A stretch of 64,000 nucleotides of DNA from Bromus sterilis. Lineage: Eukaryota; Streptophyta; Magnoliopsida; Poales; Poaceae. Position 1 is the stretch's first letter; the number at the start of each line of letters is the position of its first letter. The notes under the pieces are model-generated. The model saw only the letters and a list, made by a program, of their open reading frames with translations, was not told where the DNA came from and ran no database searches. Positions 45,105 to 56,737 of this stretch are shown here, piece after piece. Where the stretch lies: NCBI GenBank assembly GCA_950022295.1, contig OX465597.1, forward strand, positions 1 through 64,000, given 5' to 3'. The translations under genes were made by a program, and so were the position numbers.

Positions 45105-45449
45105 GATAACCCCCGGCTTTGCCGTCAGCCGGCTAACGGCAAAGACGGCCGTTAGTCTTTGCCGTCGGCCAGCTGACGGCAAAGACGGGTTCTGTTAAGC
45201 AGAGCTGCTGGGGGGGCCGAGAAGCAGCCTATGCCGTCAGCCCGCCTGTGCCGTCAGCCTTTGGGTTCTATGCCGTCAGCCAGCCGACGGCTTAGAAGGG
45301 GCTGACGGCAAAGGATTTCTCTGCCGTCAGCCAGGTCTATGCCGTCAGTTTTTGTCCTGGCTGAGGGCATAGATCCTATGCCGTCAGCCCCGTGAAAAAG
45401 CTGACGGCAAAGCCAGAAACTGACGGCAAACAGTGTTTTTCCAGTAGTG
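45105..45449. repeat. CACTA-3 right terminal and subterminal repeats
   Basis: Copies of (T)TTGCCGTCAGC/GCTGACGGCAAAG, and degenerate forms with ATGCCGTCAG, lie between 45116 and 45430, ending in the inverted CACTACTGGAA. Confidence 0.88.
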
Positions 45450-47662
45450 CAAGTACTCATTTCATCAGAGATCTACAAAGAGTTTTGCAAGATTCCACAC
45501 CTAGCTATCACCGGCCATGCCCCCCCTCCCCCGTTTTGACCGCATTTTGAAATCGGTGCTTAAACAATTCAAAAAAAATCAAAAAAATATAAAATCTTCG
45601 CTTTGTATCCTAATTTATGTCCTAGTAACCATGCAAACCAACAAACTTGGAATAATGCAAAACTATTAAAAAAGTCTTCTCAAAATGGGCTATCGAGTAT
45701 GAAGGTTCATGGCTTTCAAGCCAAATGGCCGAAGTTATAGATAATTTCAAATGATCTCATATTTTGCATATGTGTGTATATTTGAATGGCCATCAAGTTT
45801 GCCAAAGGAAGTTTTCATTTTCGTTGCACGAAAAATCCATTTTTCATTTTCCGAGTGCCGAAAGTAGGGTCTTTTTGTGAAGGATCTACCAAATATTTGA
45901 TGTCAATTTGAACCAACCCATTTTTGTATTATACTAGACCATATTTTATTAACAATTTACAAAAGTTTCTATGTAAAATGTTTCTTATGCACCTCTGCTG
46001 AAAAAGACAAATTGCCGCCAATTTAACTAGAACGGGGTGAAATTTGAACTACAAGTGCTTGATAGATTTCTCTTTATTTTTTCAAAAAAACATTTCCAAG
46101 TGCACAAGTACTCATTTCATCAGAGATCTACAAAGAGTTTTGCAAGATTCCACACCTAGCTATCACCGGCCATGCCCCCCTCCCCCGTTTTGACCGCATT
46201 TTGAAATCGGTGCTTAAACAATTCAAAAAAAATCAAAAAAATATAAAACCTTCGCGTTGCATCCTAATTTATGTCCTAGTAACCATACAAACCAACAAAC
46301 TTGGAATAATGCAAAACTATTAAAAAAGTCTTCTCAAAATGGGCTATCGAGTATGAAGGTTCATGGCTTTCAAGCCAAATGGCCGAAGTTATAGCTAATT
46401 TCAAATGATAGTTTCCCCAAATGATCTCATATTTTCCATATGTGTGTATATTTGAATGGCCAACAAGTTTGCCAAAGGAAGTTTTCATTTTCGTTGCACG
46501 AAAAATCCATTTTTCATTTTCCGAGTGCCGAAAGTAGGGTCTTTTTGTGAAGGATCTACCAAATATTTGATGTCAATTTGAACCAACCCATTTTTGTATT
46601 ATACTAGACCATATTTTATTAACAATTTACAAAAGTTTCTATGTAAAATGTTTCTTATGCAGCTCTGCTGAAAAAGACAAATTGCCGCCAATTCAGTTGG
46701 AACAGGGTGAAATTTGAACTACAAGTGCTTGATAGATTGCTCTTTATTTTTTCAAAAAAACATTTCCAAGTGCACAAGTACTCATTTCATCAGAGATCTA
46801 CAAAGAGTTTTGCAAGATTCCACACCTAGCTATCACCGGCCATGCCCCCCTCCCCCGTTTTGACCGCATTTTGAAATCGGTGCTTAAACAATTCAAAAAA
46901 AATCAAAAAAATATAAAATCTTCGCTTTGCATCCTAATTTATGTCCTAGTATCCATACAAACCAACAAACTTGGAATAATGCAAAACTATTAAAAAAGTC
47001 TTCTCAAAGTGGGCTATCGAGTATGAAGGTTCATGGCTTTCAAGCCAAATGGCCGAAGTTATAGCTAATTTCAAATGATAGTTTCCCCAAATGATCTCAT
47101 ATTTTGCATATGTGTGTATATTTGAATGGCCAACAAGTTTGCCAAAGGAAGTTTTCATTTTCGTTGCACGAAAAATCCATTTTTCATTTTCCGAGTGCCG
47201 AAAGTAGGGTCTTTTTGTGAAGGATCTACCAAATATTTGATGTCAATTTGAACCAACCCATTTTTGTATTATACTAGACCATATTTTATTAACAATTTAC
47301 AAAAGTTTCGATGTAAAATGTTTCTTATGCACCTCTGCTGATAAAGACAAATTGTCGCCAATTCAGTTGGAATGGGGTGAATTTTTTTACTAGAAGTGCT
47401 TGATAGATTGCTCTTTATTTTTTCAAAAAATCATTTCCAAGTGCACAAGTACTCATTTCATCAGAGATCTACAAAGAGTTTTGCAAGATTCCACACCTAG
47501 CTATCACCGGCCATGCCCCCCTCCCCTGTTTTGACCGCATTTTGAAATTGGAAAGCACTACAATTGGAAAGCATCATGTTCAAATTTGGCTAATTGCAAA
47601 CATCACAAAAAAATCACCAATGGTTCAATACATTATTACACATCACTTGTTTCCTACATTGC

Positions 47663-50600
47663 TTATGATCGCTTCTTGGGCCGTAACCACGGAGCATCTT
47701 CATTGCTTAATGGGATAGTTGGGTCAGTTTTCACTGTGAATGGAGGAATTTCATGAAACTTATCATAATCTTCGGACATGTCTGTCTTGTCCTCGACTCC
47801 CACGATGTTTCTTTTTCCTGAAAGAACTATGTGACGCCTGGGCTTATTGTCTGATGTATTCGTATCCTTGTTTTTCCTTTTTTTCGGTCTAGAAGACATG
47901 TCCTTCACATAGAAAACCTGAGCCACATCTTTGGCTAGGACGAATGGGTCATCTGTGTGACCAAGATTCTTGAGATCCACTGTTGTCATTCTGTACAGCT
48001 GGTCGACCTTTACCCCATCTACATTCATGTTGACCCAACTGCACCGAAACAAAGGGACCTTAACAGTAGGTCCATAGTCAAGTTCCCATATCTCATCTAT
48101 GTAACCATAGTATGTGTCCTTTGTACCATCCTCGTTTGTTGCATCAAAGCGGACACCACTGTTTTGGTTGGTGCTCTTCTTATCTTGGGCGACCGTGTAA
48201 AATGTATTCCCATTTATCTCGTACCCTTGGAAAGTCAATACAGTCTCAGACGGTGTCGCGGCCAACAAGTAGAGTTGATTTCCAATAGTGGTGTCATGCA
48301 TGAGACGGAATTGCAACCAAGTGCCGAAAGTCTCCATGTGTTTGACTTGAATCCATTGGTCATCCTCCCCCGGGAACTTGGAGCGTAGAACATTCTTGTG
48401 TTCCTCGATATACGGTTGGACGAAGATAGAACTTTCTAGAACTGTGTAGTGTGCTTGAGTCAAAGAATGCCCGTCCTGAAATATCTTTGCTTTCTTTCCT
48501 AGCGTTCCTTTTCCACTCAGTCTCCCCTCATACCGCGATTCAGGAACACCAATCGGCTTAAGGTCAGGAATAAAGTCAACACAGAACTCAATGACCTCCT
48601 CTGTTCCATAGCCCTTGGAGATGCTTCCTTCTGGCCTTGCACGGTTACGAACATATTTCTTTAAAACTCCCATGAACCTCTCGAAGGGGAACATATTGTG
48701 TAGAAATACAGGACCTAGAATGGCAATCTCGTCGACCAGGTGAACCAGCAGATGCATCATAATATTGAAGAAGGACGGGGGGAACACCAACTCAAAACTG
48801 ACGAGACATTGGACCACATCCTTCTGTAGCGTTTCCAGACTTGCATGATCGATTACCTTCTGAGATATTGCATTGAGAAATGCGCATAGCTTCACAATGG
48901 GTACTCGAACATTTTCTGGTAGAAGCCCCCGCAATGCAACCGGAAGCAACTGCGTCATAATCACGTGGCAATCATGAGACTTGAGGTTCTGGAATTTTTT
49001 CTCTGCCATATTTATTATTCCCTTTATATTTGACGAGAAGCCTGCCGGGACCTTGATACTTCTAAGGCATTCAAAAAAGATTTCCTTCTCTGCTTTGGTA
49101 AGAGCGTAGCTGCTTAGACGCCCTTTATCAGTATGCATGTGGTATGGGTCTTTCATACGTTGCTGGTCCTCCCGTGCTTCTGGTGTATCTTTTGACTTCC
49201 CATACACGCCCAGGAACCCTAGCAGGTTCACGCAAAGATTCTTCGTCACGTGCATCACGTCGATTGAAGAACGGACCTCTAGGTCTACCCAATAGGGTAG
49301 CTCCCAAAATATAGATTTCTTCTTCCACATGGCCGCGTGTCCGGTAACGACGTCTTTCGGAAAAGATTGACTGCCAGGACCCTTTCCAAAGATTACTTCT
49401 AGGTCATTCACCCTACCAAATACATCAGCACCTTTAGGGAGCTTAGGCTTTTTCCGGTGATCTGCCTCACCGTTGAAATGCTTGCCTTTCTTTCTCACGA
49501 TATGATTGGGCGGCAGAAATTGACGACACCCGAGGTACACAACCTTCTTACATTTATCAAAATATATACCTTTAGTCTTATCTAAACAGTGCGTGCATGC
49601 ATTGTATCCCTTGTTTGACTGTCCTGAAATGTTACTAAGAGTGGGCCAATCATTGATGGTGACGAAAAGCAACGCTCGCAGGTCAAATTCCTCCTGTTTG
49701 TCCTCATCCCACACGCGTACACCTGGTTTGGCCCACAGCTCCAAAAGTTCATCGACTAATGGCCTTAGGTACACATCAATGTCGTTGCCGGGTTGCCTCG
49801 GTCCTTGGATGAGCGCTGGCATCATGATGAACTTCCGCTTCATGCACACCCAAGGCGGAAGGTTGTAGATACATAGAGTCACAGGCCAGGTGCTGTGACT
49901 GGAGCTCTGCTCTCCAAAAGGGTTCATGCCATCTGTACTTAGACCAAACCATAAGTTTCTTGCTTCATTTTTAAAGTCTAAGTGGCCTCTCTCGATTTTT
50001 CTCCACTGCGACCCATCAGCGGGGTGTCTCAACTTCCCGTCTTTCTTACGGTCTTCTTTGTGCCATCGCAGCAACCTGGCATGCTCCTTGTTTCTGAACA
50101 GACGTTTCAACCGTGGTATTATAGGAGCATACCACATAACCTTAGCAGGAACCCTCTTCCTCGGGGGCTCGTCATCTCCCTCAGCATCACCAGGGTCATC
50201 TTGTCTGATCTTGTACCGACTCGCAGTGCATACCGGGCATTTATCATACTCTCGTACTTTTCACCGCGGTACAGGATGCAGTCATTAATGCATGCATGTA
50301 TCTTCTGCGCATCTAATCCTAGAGGGCAGATAACCTTCTTTGCTTCGTGTGTTGTCGCGGGCAATTCATTATCCGGTGGAAGCTTCGACTTCATTATTTG
50401 CAGTAACTTCTCAAATCCGGTGTCAGAAAAACCAAAATCTGCCTTCCATTTCAACAGTTCCAGTGTGGTACCGAGCTTTGTGCTGCCATCTTCGCAATTT
50501 GGGTACAAGGGCTTTTTGTGATCCTCTAGCATGGTCTCCAACTTCTCCTTCTCTTTTCCTGTTTCACAGTCTCGCTTTGCATCAAAGATGACCCGACCAA

Positions 50601-50997
50601 GGCTATCAGCGGTCTCATCCGATTCCCGTTGTTCTTCTTCATTGTCACCTCGAGGAGCTCCATCTTCTTCATTGTCTTCCATTGCAGTGTCACCGAATTC
50701 TTCAGGGGACATAGGATAGCTATCATCATCCTCCTCTTCTTCATTGTCTTCCTGCCTAACCCCTCTTTCTCCGTGCTTGGACCAACAATAATATCCGGGA
50801 ATGAAACCTCTCTGAAGCAGGTGGCCTTGAAGTGTTCTCGAGGAAGAGTACTCCGCCACGTTCCGACAGTCAATACAAGGAGAAGGCATAAAATTATCCA
50901 CTTTGTTTGCATTAGCCACATTGAGAAATGTATGCAAGTTTGTAATAAACTCGGACCCGCGTCGATCGCTGTACATCCATCGCATCCGTGCTTCGAT
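47663..50997 (-). pseudogene. CACTA-2 TNP2 transposase, frameshifted
   Basis: Main exon of the same gene as in CACTA-1, here with the complete C-terminus. It starts at 50997 after an AG; the usual short first exon (about 51160) has ATT in place of the CACTA-1 start ATG. One base is missing at about 50246 (TTTATCATACT against TTTATCAATACT in CACTA-1), which splits the frame into 51069-50119 and a second part down to TAA at 47663. Present are CPCIDCRNV-type cysteines (CPSPCIDC), STDGMNPFGEQ, the full DVMHVTKN block missing from CACTA-1, the DUF4218-like region, and the DUF4216-like region (ELDYGPTVKVPLFRCSW; PFVLAKDVAQVFYV) with a basic tail. It is nearly complete but not translatable as one protein. 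Confidence 0.92.
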
Positions 50998-51270
50998 CTG
51001 CGTCATATAATTAACCATTACAATAACTTCGTGAATAGTGAAAAGACCAATATATATGCACACGTGCACTATTTTTGTATCAGTTACAGTTGGAGAAGAT
51101 AAGGTTGCTAACCTCGGCCGAGGATACGGTGTTCTGAGGACCTAAGTGTGGCTCGGAAATTTCGTCGAACACCTGGTGTGCAATCAAAGGAAAAAAATTC
51201 TAGCACCCACCCCACCCGAACACAATCCTGAATTTTTTTGAGGCAAAATGGCAAAGTGCTGGTTGGGGGC

Positions 51271-51523
51271 TTATATAGCCAGGGCAACAGTCCCGGTTTT
51301 TGCCAACAACCGGGACCAATGCCTCGCAGTGCGCCACGTGTTGGTCGCCAGAGCATTGGTCCCGGTTTGTGGCAACAACCGGGACCGTTGCCTCACATGA
51401 ACCGGGACCGTTGCCCATTCCAGACGAACCGGGACCGTTGCCCGGCATCGGTCCCGGTTCTGAAATGAACCGGGAGCGATGCATTTTTTGGGCTGGACGA
51501 AAGGGGGGGTGTGTCCACTAGTG
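51271..51523 (-). promoter_or_regulatory. CACTA-2 right end: subterminal repeats and TNP2 promoter
   Basis: Copies of AACCGGGACC and its complement (51287-51475) lie between the terminal repeat and a TATA box (TATATAA, 51277-51271, minus). This is the same plan as at 21089-21322. Confidence 0.8.
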
Positions 51524-54167
51524 GTTTGCGTGCAAGCAGGGGACTGGGAAAAAGAGAGAAAAAGGTTGTTGAGAACAACTATCTACTAAAGTTTCACACT
51601 TGGTCTCCTTTGAATTCTTATCTTGACTCGTCCCCAGACCACTAGCCAGGTACAAGTCAAACTGATCCACTCCCTTTCGATATTTTGAGCACTCATGAAA
51701 TGGATGAGCGTGAGAAAGAAAGTTGACACCTAAAAGGAGAAATAGAAAGAAGGTGGAGGAGGAAGACAAAAAGGTGTGAAAGGCTTACATCAATGAGGGA
51801 AATCATAGGCGAGAGAAGGCCATATGATAGATATGATGTGAGGAGTAGGGATTGCCATGCAACGGATGCACATGTGAGCTAAAAGCTCTCCAAGGAAACT
51901 AGTGGGGGTGCATCTAACTTGCTTGCTCAAGAAGACCTAGAGCTCGTTTGAGGAGGCTCATCATTGGAATATACAAGCCAAGTTCTATAGTGTGAAGGTC
52001 CCCACATAGCTATATGCATGATGATGATCTCTATGGAGTACAAGGGATAGAGGATGAAGTACTAGTGTGGATTCTCTCAAAAGGAATAGTAGTGTGCCCC
52101 CTTCTCTCTTTTTATTTTTCTTTTTCTCTTTTTTCTATTTTTTTCTATTTTTTTGGTGGCCTCAATGGCTCTTTCTGAATAACTCTCATTTTTCCTCTTT
52201 GGGATCTTTTGATTTTGTCCTCTTTGGGATCTTTTCCTCACTTTAGGGGCAACACTCTATATTTTACAAGAATATTGGAGATCTTTCACACTTTACAAGG
52301 TACTCACATAAAGAAGATATAACTATCATGATGCAAATGTATGCCTCTGCCAGGATAGCAGGATATGCAATGATACTAGCGCGTCATGTAGCAATGAGTA
52401 GGGCAAGGCCCAACTAGCATGCGACTCATCGATCAAGCAAGTAGCATGTATGACATGAAGATCAAGTCATGAGAAGGTGGATGTTGCATGGCAATGTATC
52501 TCGGAAAGGCTATGGAAATGCCTTGTAGGTAGGTATGGTGGCTGTTTTGAGGAAAGATATAAGGAGGCTTATGATGACAGAGCGTATCATGCCAAGGGTT
52601 TGGATGCACCGGCGAAGTATGCGCCAACTCTCAAGGTGAGAAAGGGTAATGCACGATACCGAAGAGGCTAGAAAAAGTATAGGTGGGTGGAAGTGTCAAC
52701 TTTCGAATACTCACATTAGTCCGAAGAAATCACGCACTTATTATCGGTAACTCTCAATATAATCAGGAGGTTCACAAAGAGACAAGTACCCCGAGGAGGA
52801 GTGTATGGGGGTTTGGTTATCCTTGCGCATCCTCGACTCATGGTACGTGAGTGTACTCTAATATTCGAACCCTCCAGAGGTTAGTGATCCATCTAGTAGC
52901 TAGAGTTCTCAACAGGGGTTTTGGTTTTCGAAATCACACGGATTGTCCAAAATACGACATCTATCACTAATTGGCTCAAGCTCTTGACACCGAAAGTTCA
53001 AACATTACTCTACTCAATACCTCAAAACTATTGCAAGTTACTACTATAAAGAGAATAGCAACTTCAACTACCTACTTTCTAGTCAAGACACAAAACTCAG
53101 TGCAACAGGCAAACTCTCTAACAAGATAAATCATGCAACCTATAGAAAGTTCAACCTGAGACAAAAGAAAAGCTCTAGAAGGAAAACTAAAGCACTACAA
53201 CTAAACATGGCAGAAGCTAAGAAAAGAAAAAGAGTAACTCACAGCTAAGGAAATAATCATGCAAATCCTATGAGGAGTTCTAGTTCAAACGGAGCGTGTT
53301 TCTCTCCCACACAAAGTAAGACGGGATCTAACTTGTTATGAACAGCAAGCAAAGCTAAAGAAAACTAAAAATAAAACCTAGGAGCGAGACGCTCCAAGCA
53401 TAGCACATAACGCATGAAGTGATAAAAATATAGTGAGACGAAGGACGAACTGATGATTGTTGATGGAGAAGGGGATGCACTGGGGCATCCCCAAGCTTAG
53501 ACGCTTGAGTCTCCTTGAATATTTATTGGGGATGCATGGGGGCATCCCCAAGCTTGAGCGCTTGACACTCCTGGATCTTCTTTCATCATCTTCCATCGCA
53601 CACTTGAAAACTCCCTTCATACATAACTCATCATAAGCTGATTAGAGAAGTTAGTACCCTTAATAAATAATTTTTCCCCACTGGATATAAAGATATTCTT
53701 GAAGAGCTACTGTTTCTCAAGATTGCCAAAAAGTTTTTGCAAAGAAAAAGCAAGATTAAGGTTTGCAAAAGTTAGGAGAGACAAAACGTGGCAGAATATG
53801 TGAAAAATAGAACATCAGGTAGTAAATAATTTTTTAGGGGTATTTCTGCAACTCGAATCAAAAAACTCAGAACAGACGCTCGAAAGTCAATTGTATGGAG
53901 CACGCTGTCAAAACAATTCAGATCAAACAGTTGACCTGGTGATTTTAGGATAATTTTTCCGTCCAAGGACATAATCTGTTTTCTGGACAGCATGTCACAA
54001 CTTTTGAACTTTCTTGCAATCGGAGGCTAGACTTGGCACAAAGATTGAAAATAAAGATACAATGATGTTGCTACAGTAGTAACAATCATCAAGACCACTA
54101 AAAACTGAAAGTAAAAACTCAAACTAAAGATAACAAGGGTTGTCTCCCTAGAGCTCTTTCTTTATAG
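51524..54167 (-). other. Inner element 3' non-coding region
   Basis: No gene is seen. The stretch 54125-52757, read on the minus strand, is homologous to 59080-60446 of the outer element. 53553-53468 (minus) contains two GGGGATGC-loop-GCATCCCC hairpins. 52080-52160 is T-rich. Confidence 0.7.
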
Positions 54168-54600
54168 TCATAAAGATAGGCTTAAGATTTTAATGATGCT
54201 CTCATAGGAATAAGGAATAAGAGTTGAAGAACAAAAGAGAGCATCAAGAAGCAAATAACAAACACATTTAAGTCTAACATGCTTCCTATGCAAAGGGATC
54301 TTGTAGAGGAAAAACTCATTGAAGCATAAAGATATTAGCACAGGAAGGCAAAATAAGTGCAACTTCAAAGCCTTCAACATAAAGAGAGGGAACTTGATAT
54401 TATTGAAATATCTATAAGAATATGTTCCCTTCTCATAATAATTTCCAGTAGGATCATGAATAAACTCAACAATATAAGCATCACATAAAGCATTGTTACC
54501 ATGATCCAGATGCAAAAGGGTACTCTTACTCTCCACATAAGCATAATCTTTCTCATTGGTAATAGTGGGAGTAGGACTATCATAAACAATTTGAACACTA
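54168..54600 (-). pseudogene. Hydrophobic ORF of inner element (unknown function)
   Basis: On the minus strand a frame carries VQIVYDSPTPTITNEKDYAYVES, then EFIHDPTGNYYEKGTYS, then a hydrophobic C-terminal part (FPLFMLKALKLHLFCLPVLI and CVCYLLLDALF) with a basic HRKHVRLKC between two likely membrane segments. The same kind of tail occurs in other Triticeae LTR elements, but I know no function for it. It is out of frame with the upstream gag, probably through a frameshift near 54600, so it may have been the end of the same polyprotein. Confidence 0.6.
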
Positions 54601-54604
54601 TAGA

Positions 54605-56629
54605 TTAATTGTGTATTAGGAAGATGGTGTTCAACAAGGGAGTAATTACCTCCATGATTATGACAAGTTTCATAATCATGTCATAGGTACCTTTAAAATC
54701 ACTATAGATAGGAGTTATAACATCATCATAGTAGAGAAGAGCATTATCATTGCTAGAAACTATATTTGTAAACATGTTGTCTTTATTCTTACTAGCAAAA
54801 CAATTATCAATTACCACATCACTAATGGGTAAAGGACTTGCAATCCTATCATCCCCAAGTTTTGAGCTTTCCATATCATCACTCTCAGAGTTAGTACCAA
54901 AAAGATTTTCAAGATCATAAGTAGCATTATCATCATTTTCCCAATCACAAAAAGTAACATGCATATCATAACCAAAATCATCTTCAATAGTTCCTACGGA
55001 CTTAGCATCAAGATAATAATGAAGGCAATCAAGATCACCGTCCTCCAAAAATTTCTGTCCGTTAGGATAAAAATTGATGCGAGGAATATGCTCAGGCCAG
55101 GTTGATACCCATTCTTCTTCCTTCTTGCCCCTCTTCCTCCTCCTCTTCTTTTTCTTCTTATTTACCTTAGGATGGAGTGGTTGGAGATGAAGCTTCTCCA
55201 CATATCCTGGTTTATCATTAGAAACAATACGGGAAACTTGGGAGAAACTCTCCTTTTTATTAGTAGAGATATAAGAGACATTTTTATACTTTGGTAAAGT
55301 TCCCTCCTTTCTAATCTTACTTATGTAATCATTTTCATGGCAATTAACAACACAATAGAGATGGCAATTTTGCAAAGTGTTGCTAATTCCTAAGGCATTG
55401 ACATCTAGCCAAGAAGTCTTTTCTGATAACTCTTCACACATAAAAAATAACATAAGTTCATCATAAATATCAGAAGTGATCATGTTATCACGCAACTGAT
55501 TAACAGTTATGCTTTGAAAGTTCATGCATTGAAAATTAAAGTGACCCTCTATGCAGCAAAGTTCACAAGTAAAAGGATAAAGGTCACACAATTCTCTAGA
55601 AATTTCATTTAAATCTTTGACCCAAGTGATTGTTCTTTCATGCTTATGTTGCTTACAATACTTCTCTTCTTCAATCATAGGCCTTTCACAAGGTCTATCC
55701 ACTCCACAAAAATTAACATGCTTATATAAAACTTCATTTTCAGGAATTGGATCATGCATGTTGCAATCATCATGAACAATCTCATTTTCTTTGTAAATCT
55801 TTTTAAAAGGTTCATGATGCTTGATCCAATTCTCCTTAGGCATATTAAGATGTGAAGCAAAAGATTTGAGGAAATCAACAAGGAGTTGAGAATCAAGCCC
55901 AAACTTAGCACTAAACTTATTAAAACTTGAAGTTTCAACAAAGGACTTAATGCAATCATACTCATAAATTATACGTGACTCTTTAACTTTGTCGATCTCC
56001 CAATCTTCAGTATTGTGTTGGATTCTTTCAAGGAGTTCCCATTTAGCCTCAATCTTTTCGTTTGTGAAAGAACCCATCGAGGAAGCATCGAGGAAGTCTT
56101 TATCCTGTCGAGATAGCCTTGCATAGAAATTAGTAATAATCATATCTTTGGGGAGCCAATGGTTAGGACATTTTAGTATCAAAGTTTTCAGTCTCCCCCA
56201 AGGTTGAGCTATGCTCTCTCCGTCATGAGGATAGAAATTATAAACATAATTCCTATTCTCATGGACTTCATGAAGAGGATAAAACTTGGAGTAAAAGAGA
56301 GACTGGATCTCTTCCCAATCCAGCAGGTGAGAATCATGTAGTAGCCTATACCATTCCAATGCTTTTCCTTTCAATGACAAGGCAAATAATTTCCTCATGA
56401 CTTCATCTCTTGTCAAACCTGAAATCTTAAATAACTCACAAAGTTCTGTAAGTTTCAACAAATGAATACTAGGATTGATTGTCCCATCATAACAATCATT
56501 AATAATTATTTCAACTATCCCAAGTGGTATTTTGAACGGGATACATTCAGTAGGTGGAGGAGACTTCTCTACCACTGGTGTGGTAAAGCGGCCTTCCCCA
56601 AACAGCGAACTAAGAGTGCAGTTTTCCAT
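54605..56629 (-). CDS. Inner element gag protein with zinc knuckle
   Basis: Structural (capsid-like) protein of a non-autonomous LTR retrotransposon. The start is taken at MENCTLSSLFGEG (56629); the 17 codons before it are hydrophobic and overlap the leader. The Retrotrans_gag-like region is near residues 45-165 (LFALSLKGKALEWYRLL, FYSKFYPLHEVHENRNYVY, WGRLKTLILKC). A CX2CX4HX4C knuckle (CELCCIEGHFNFQC) follows at about 345-360, then a run of Lys/Arg (KKKKKRRRKRGKK) and an acidic tail. The frame is open for 674 codons, longer than many gags, and carries no protease or RT. It probably packages element RNA with enzymes supplied by an autonomous relative. The 3' end may be a frameshifted junction with the ORF at 54168-54600. 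Confidence 0.8.
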   Translation of the reverse strand: MENCTLSSLFGEGRFTTPVVEKSPPPTECIPFKIPLGIVEIIINDCYDGTINPSIHLLKLTELCELFKISGLTRDEVMRKLFALSLKGKALEWYRLLHDSHLLDWEEIQSLFYSKFYPLHEVHENRNYVYNFYPHDGESIAQPWGRLKTLILKCPNHWLPKDMIITNFYARLSRQDKDFLDASSMGSFTNEKIEAKWELLERIQHNTEDWEIDKVKESRIIYEYDCIKSFVETSSFNKFSAKFGLDSQLLVDFLKSFASHLNMPKENWIKHHEPFKKIYKENEIVHDDCNMHDPIPENEVLYKHVNFCGVDRPCERPMIEEEKYCKQHKHERTITWVKDLNEISRELCDLYPFTCELCCIEGHFNFQCMNFQSITVNQLRDNMITSDIYDELMLFFMCEELSEKTSWLDVNALGISNTLQNCHLYCVVNCHENDYISKIRKEGTLPKYKNVSYISTNKKESFSQVSRIVSNDKPGYVEKLHLQPLHPKVNKKKKKRRRKRGKKEEEWVSTWPEHIPRINFYPNGQKFLEDGDLDCLHYYLDAKSVGTIEDDFGYDMHVTFCDWENDDNATYDLENLFGTNSESDDMESSKLGDDRIASPLPISDVVIDNCFASKNKDNMFTNIVSSNDNALLYYDDVITPIYSDFKGTYDMIMKLVIIMEVITPLLNTIFLIHN

Positions 56630-56710
56630 AAGCATAAGTAGTGAAAAGTAAAAACAAGAAACGATAAGATTTAATTGCAAGATCTAAAGATATACCTTCA
56701 AACGCTTACG

Positions 56711-56728
56711 TCCCCGGCAACGGCGCCA
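56711..56728 (-). other. Primer binding site of inner element (tRNA-Asp)
   Basis: On the minus strand TGGCGCCGTTGCCGGGGA is perfectly complementary to the 3' end of plant tRNA-Asp(GUC). It lies nine bases from the 5' LTR. Confidence 0.92.
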
Positions 56729-56737
56729 TAAATAGCT

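Larger units (their letters stand above)
37878..45449 (-). mobile_element. CACTA (En/Spm) transposon CACTA-3, 7572 bp, nested in the array
   Basis: The ends are CACTACTGGAATCTGC on the left and, reversed, CACTACTGGAAAAACA. CAA is duplicated at 37875-37877 and 45450-45452. Subterminal repeats are TTTGCCGTCAGC/GCTGACGGCAAA, unlike CACTA-1/2, so it is a different family. It carries an undisrupted TNP2 frame on the minus strand and two orphan TNPA-like exons. It is the youngest layer of the stack and the best candidate for recent activity. Confidence 0.95.
36566..47550. repeat. 670-bp tandem array in CACTA-2 (five and a half copies), split by CACTA-3
   Basis: The landmark CAAGATTCCACACCTAGC occurs at 36571, 37241, 45488, 46143, 46813 and 47484. 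Periods are 670, 672 (after removing CACTA-3 and its duplication), 655, 670 and 671. The third unit lacks about 15 bp (TAGTTTCCCCAAATG). Each unit contains a 70-codon minus-strand frame, which I regard as accidental. CACTA-1 has one diverged unit at the same place. Confidence 0.93.
30356..51523 (-). mobile_element. CACTA (En/Spm) transposon CACTA-2, 21.2 kb including nested CACTA-3
   Basis: The left end is CACTAGTGGACAGACC and the right end, reversed, is CACTAGTGGACACACC; GTT is duplicated at 30353-30355 and 51524-51526. Order from the right: subterminal repeats, TNP2 promoter and gene, 670-bp tandem array (split by CACTA-3), internal promoter, second gene, left subterminal repeats. Without CACTA-3 it is about 13.6 kb. 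It is the same family and orientation as CACTA-1. Because it sits inside the inner LTR element, it is younger than that insertion. Confidence 0.95.

Noticed and set aside
36692..47158. Four 70-74 codon minus-strand frames starting MKTSFGKLVG
   Set aside because: One per 670-bp unit. Sequence identity reflects recent unit duplication rather than protein conservation, and the frame is lost in the third unit.
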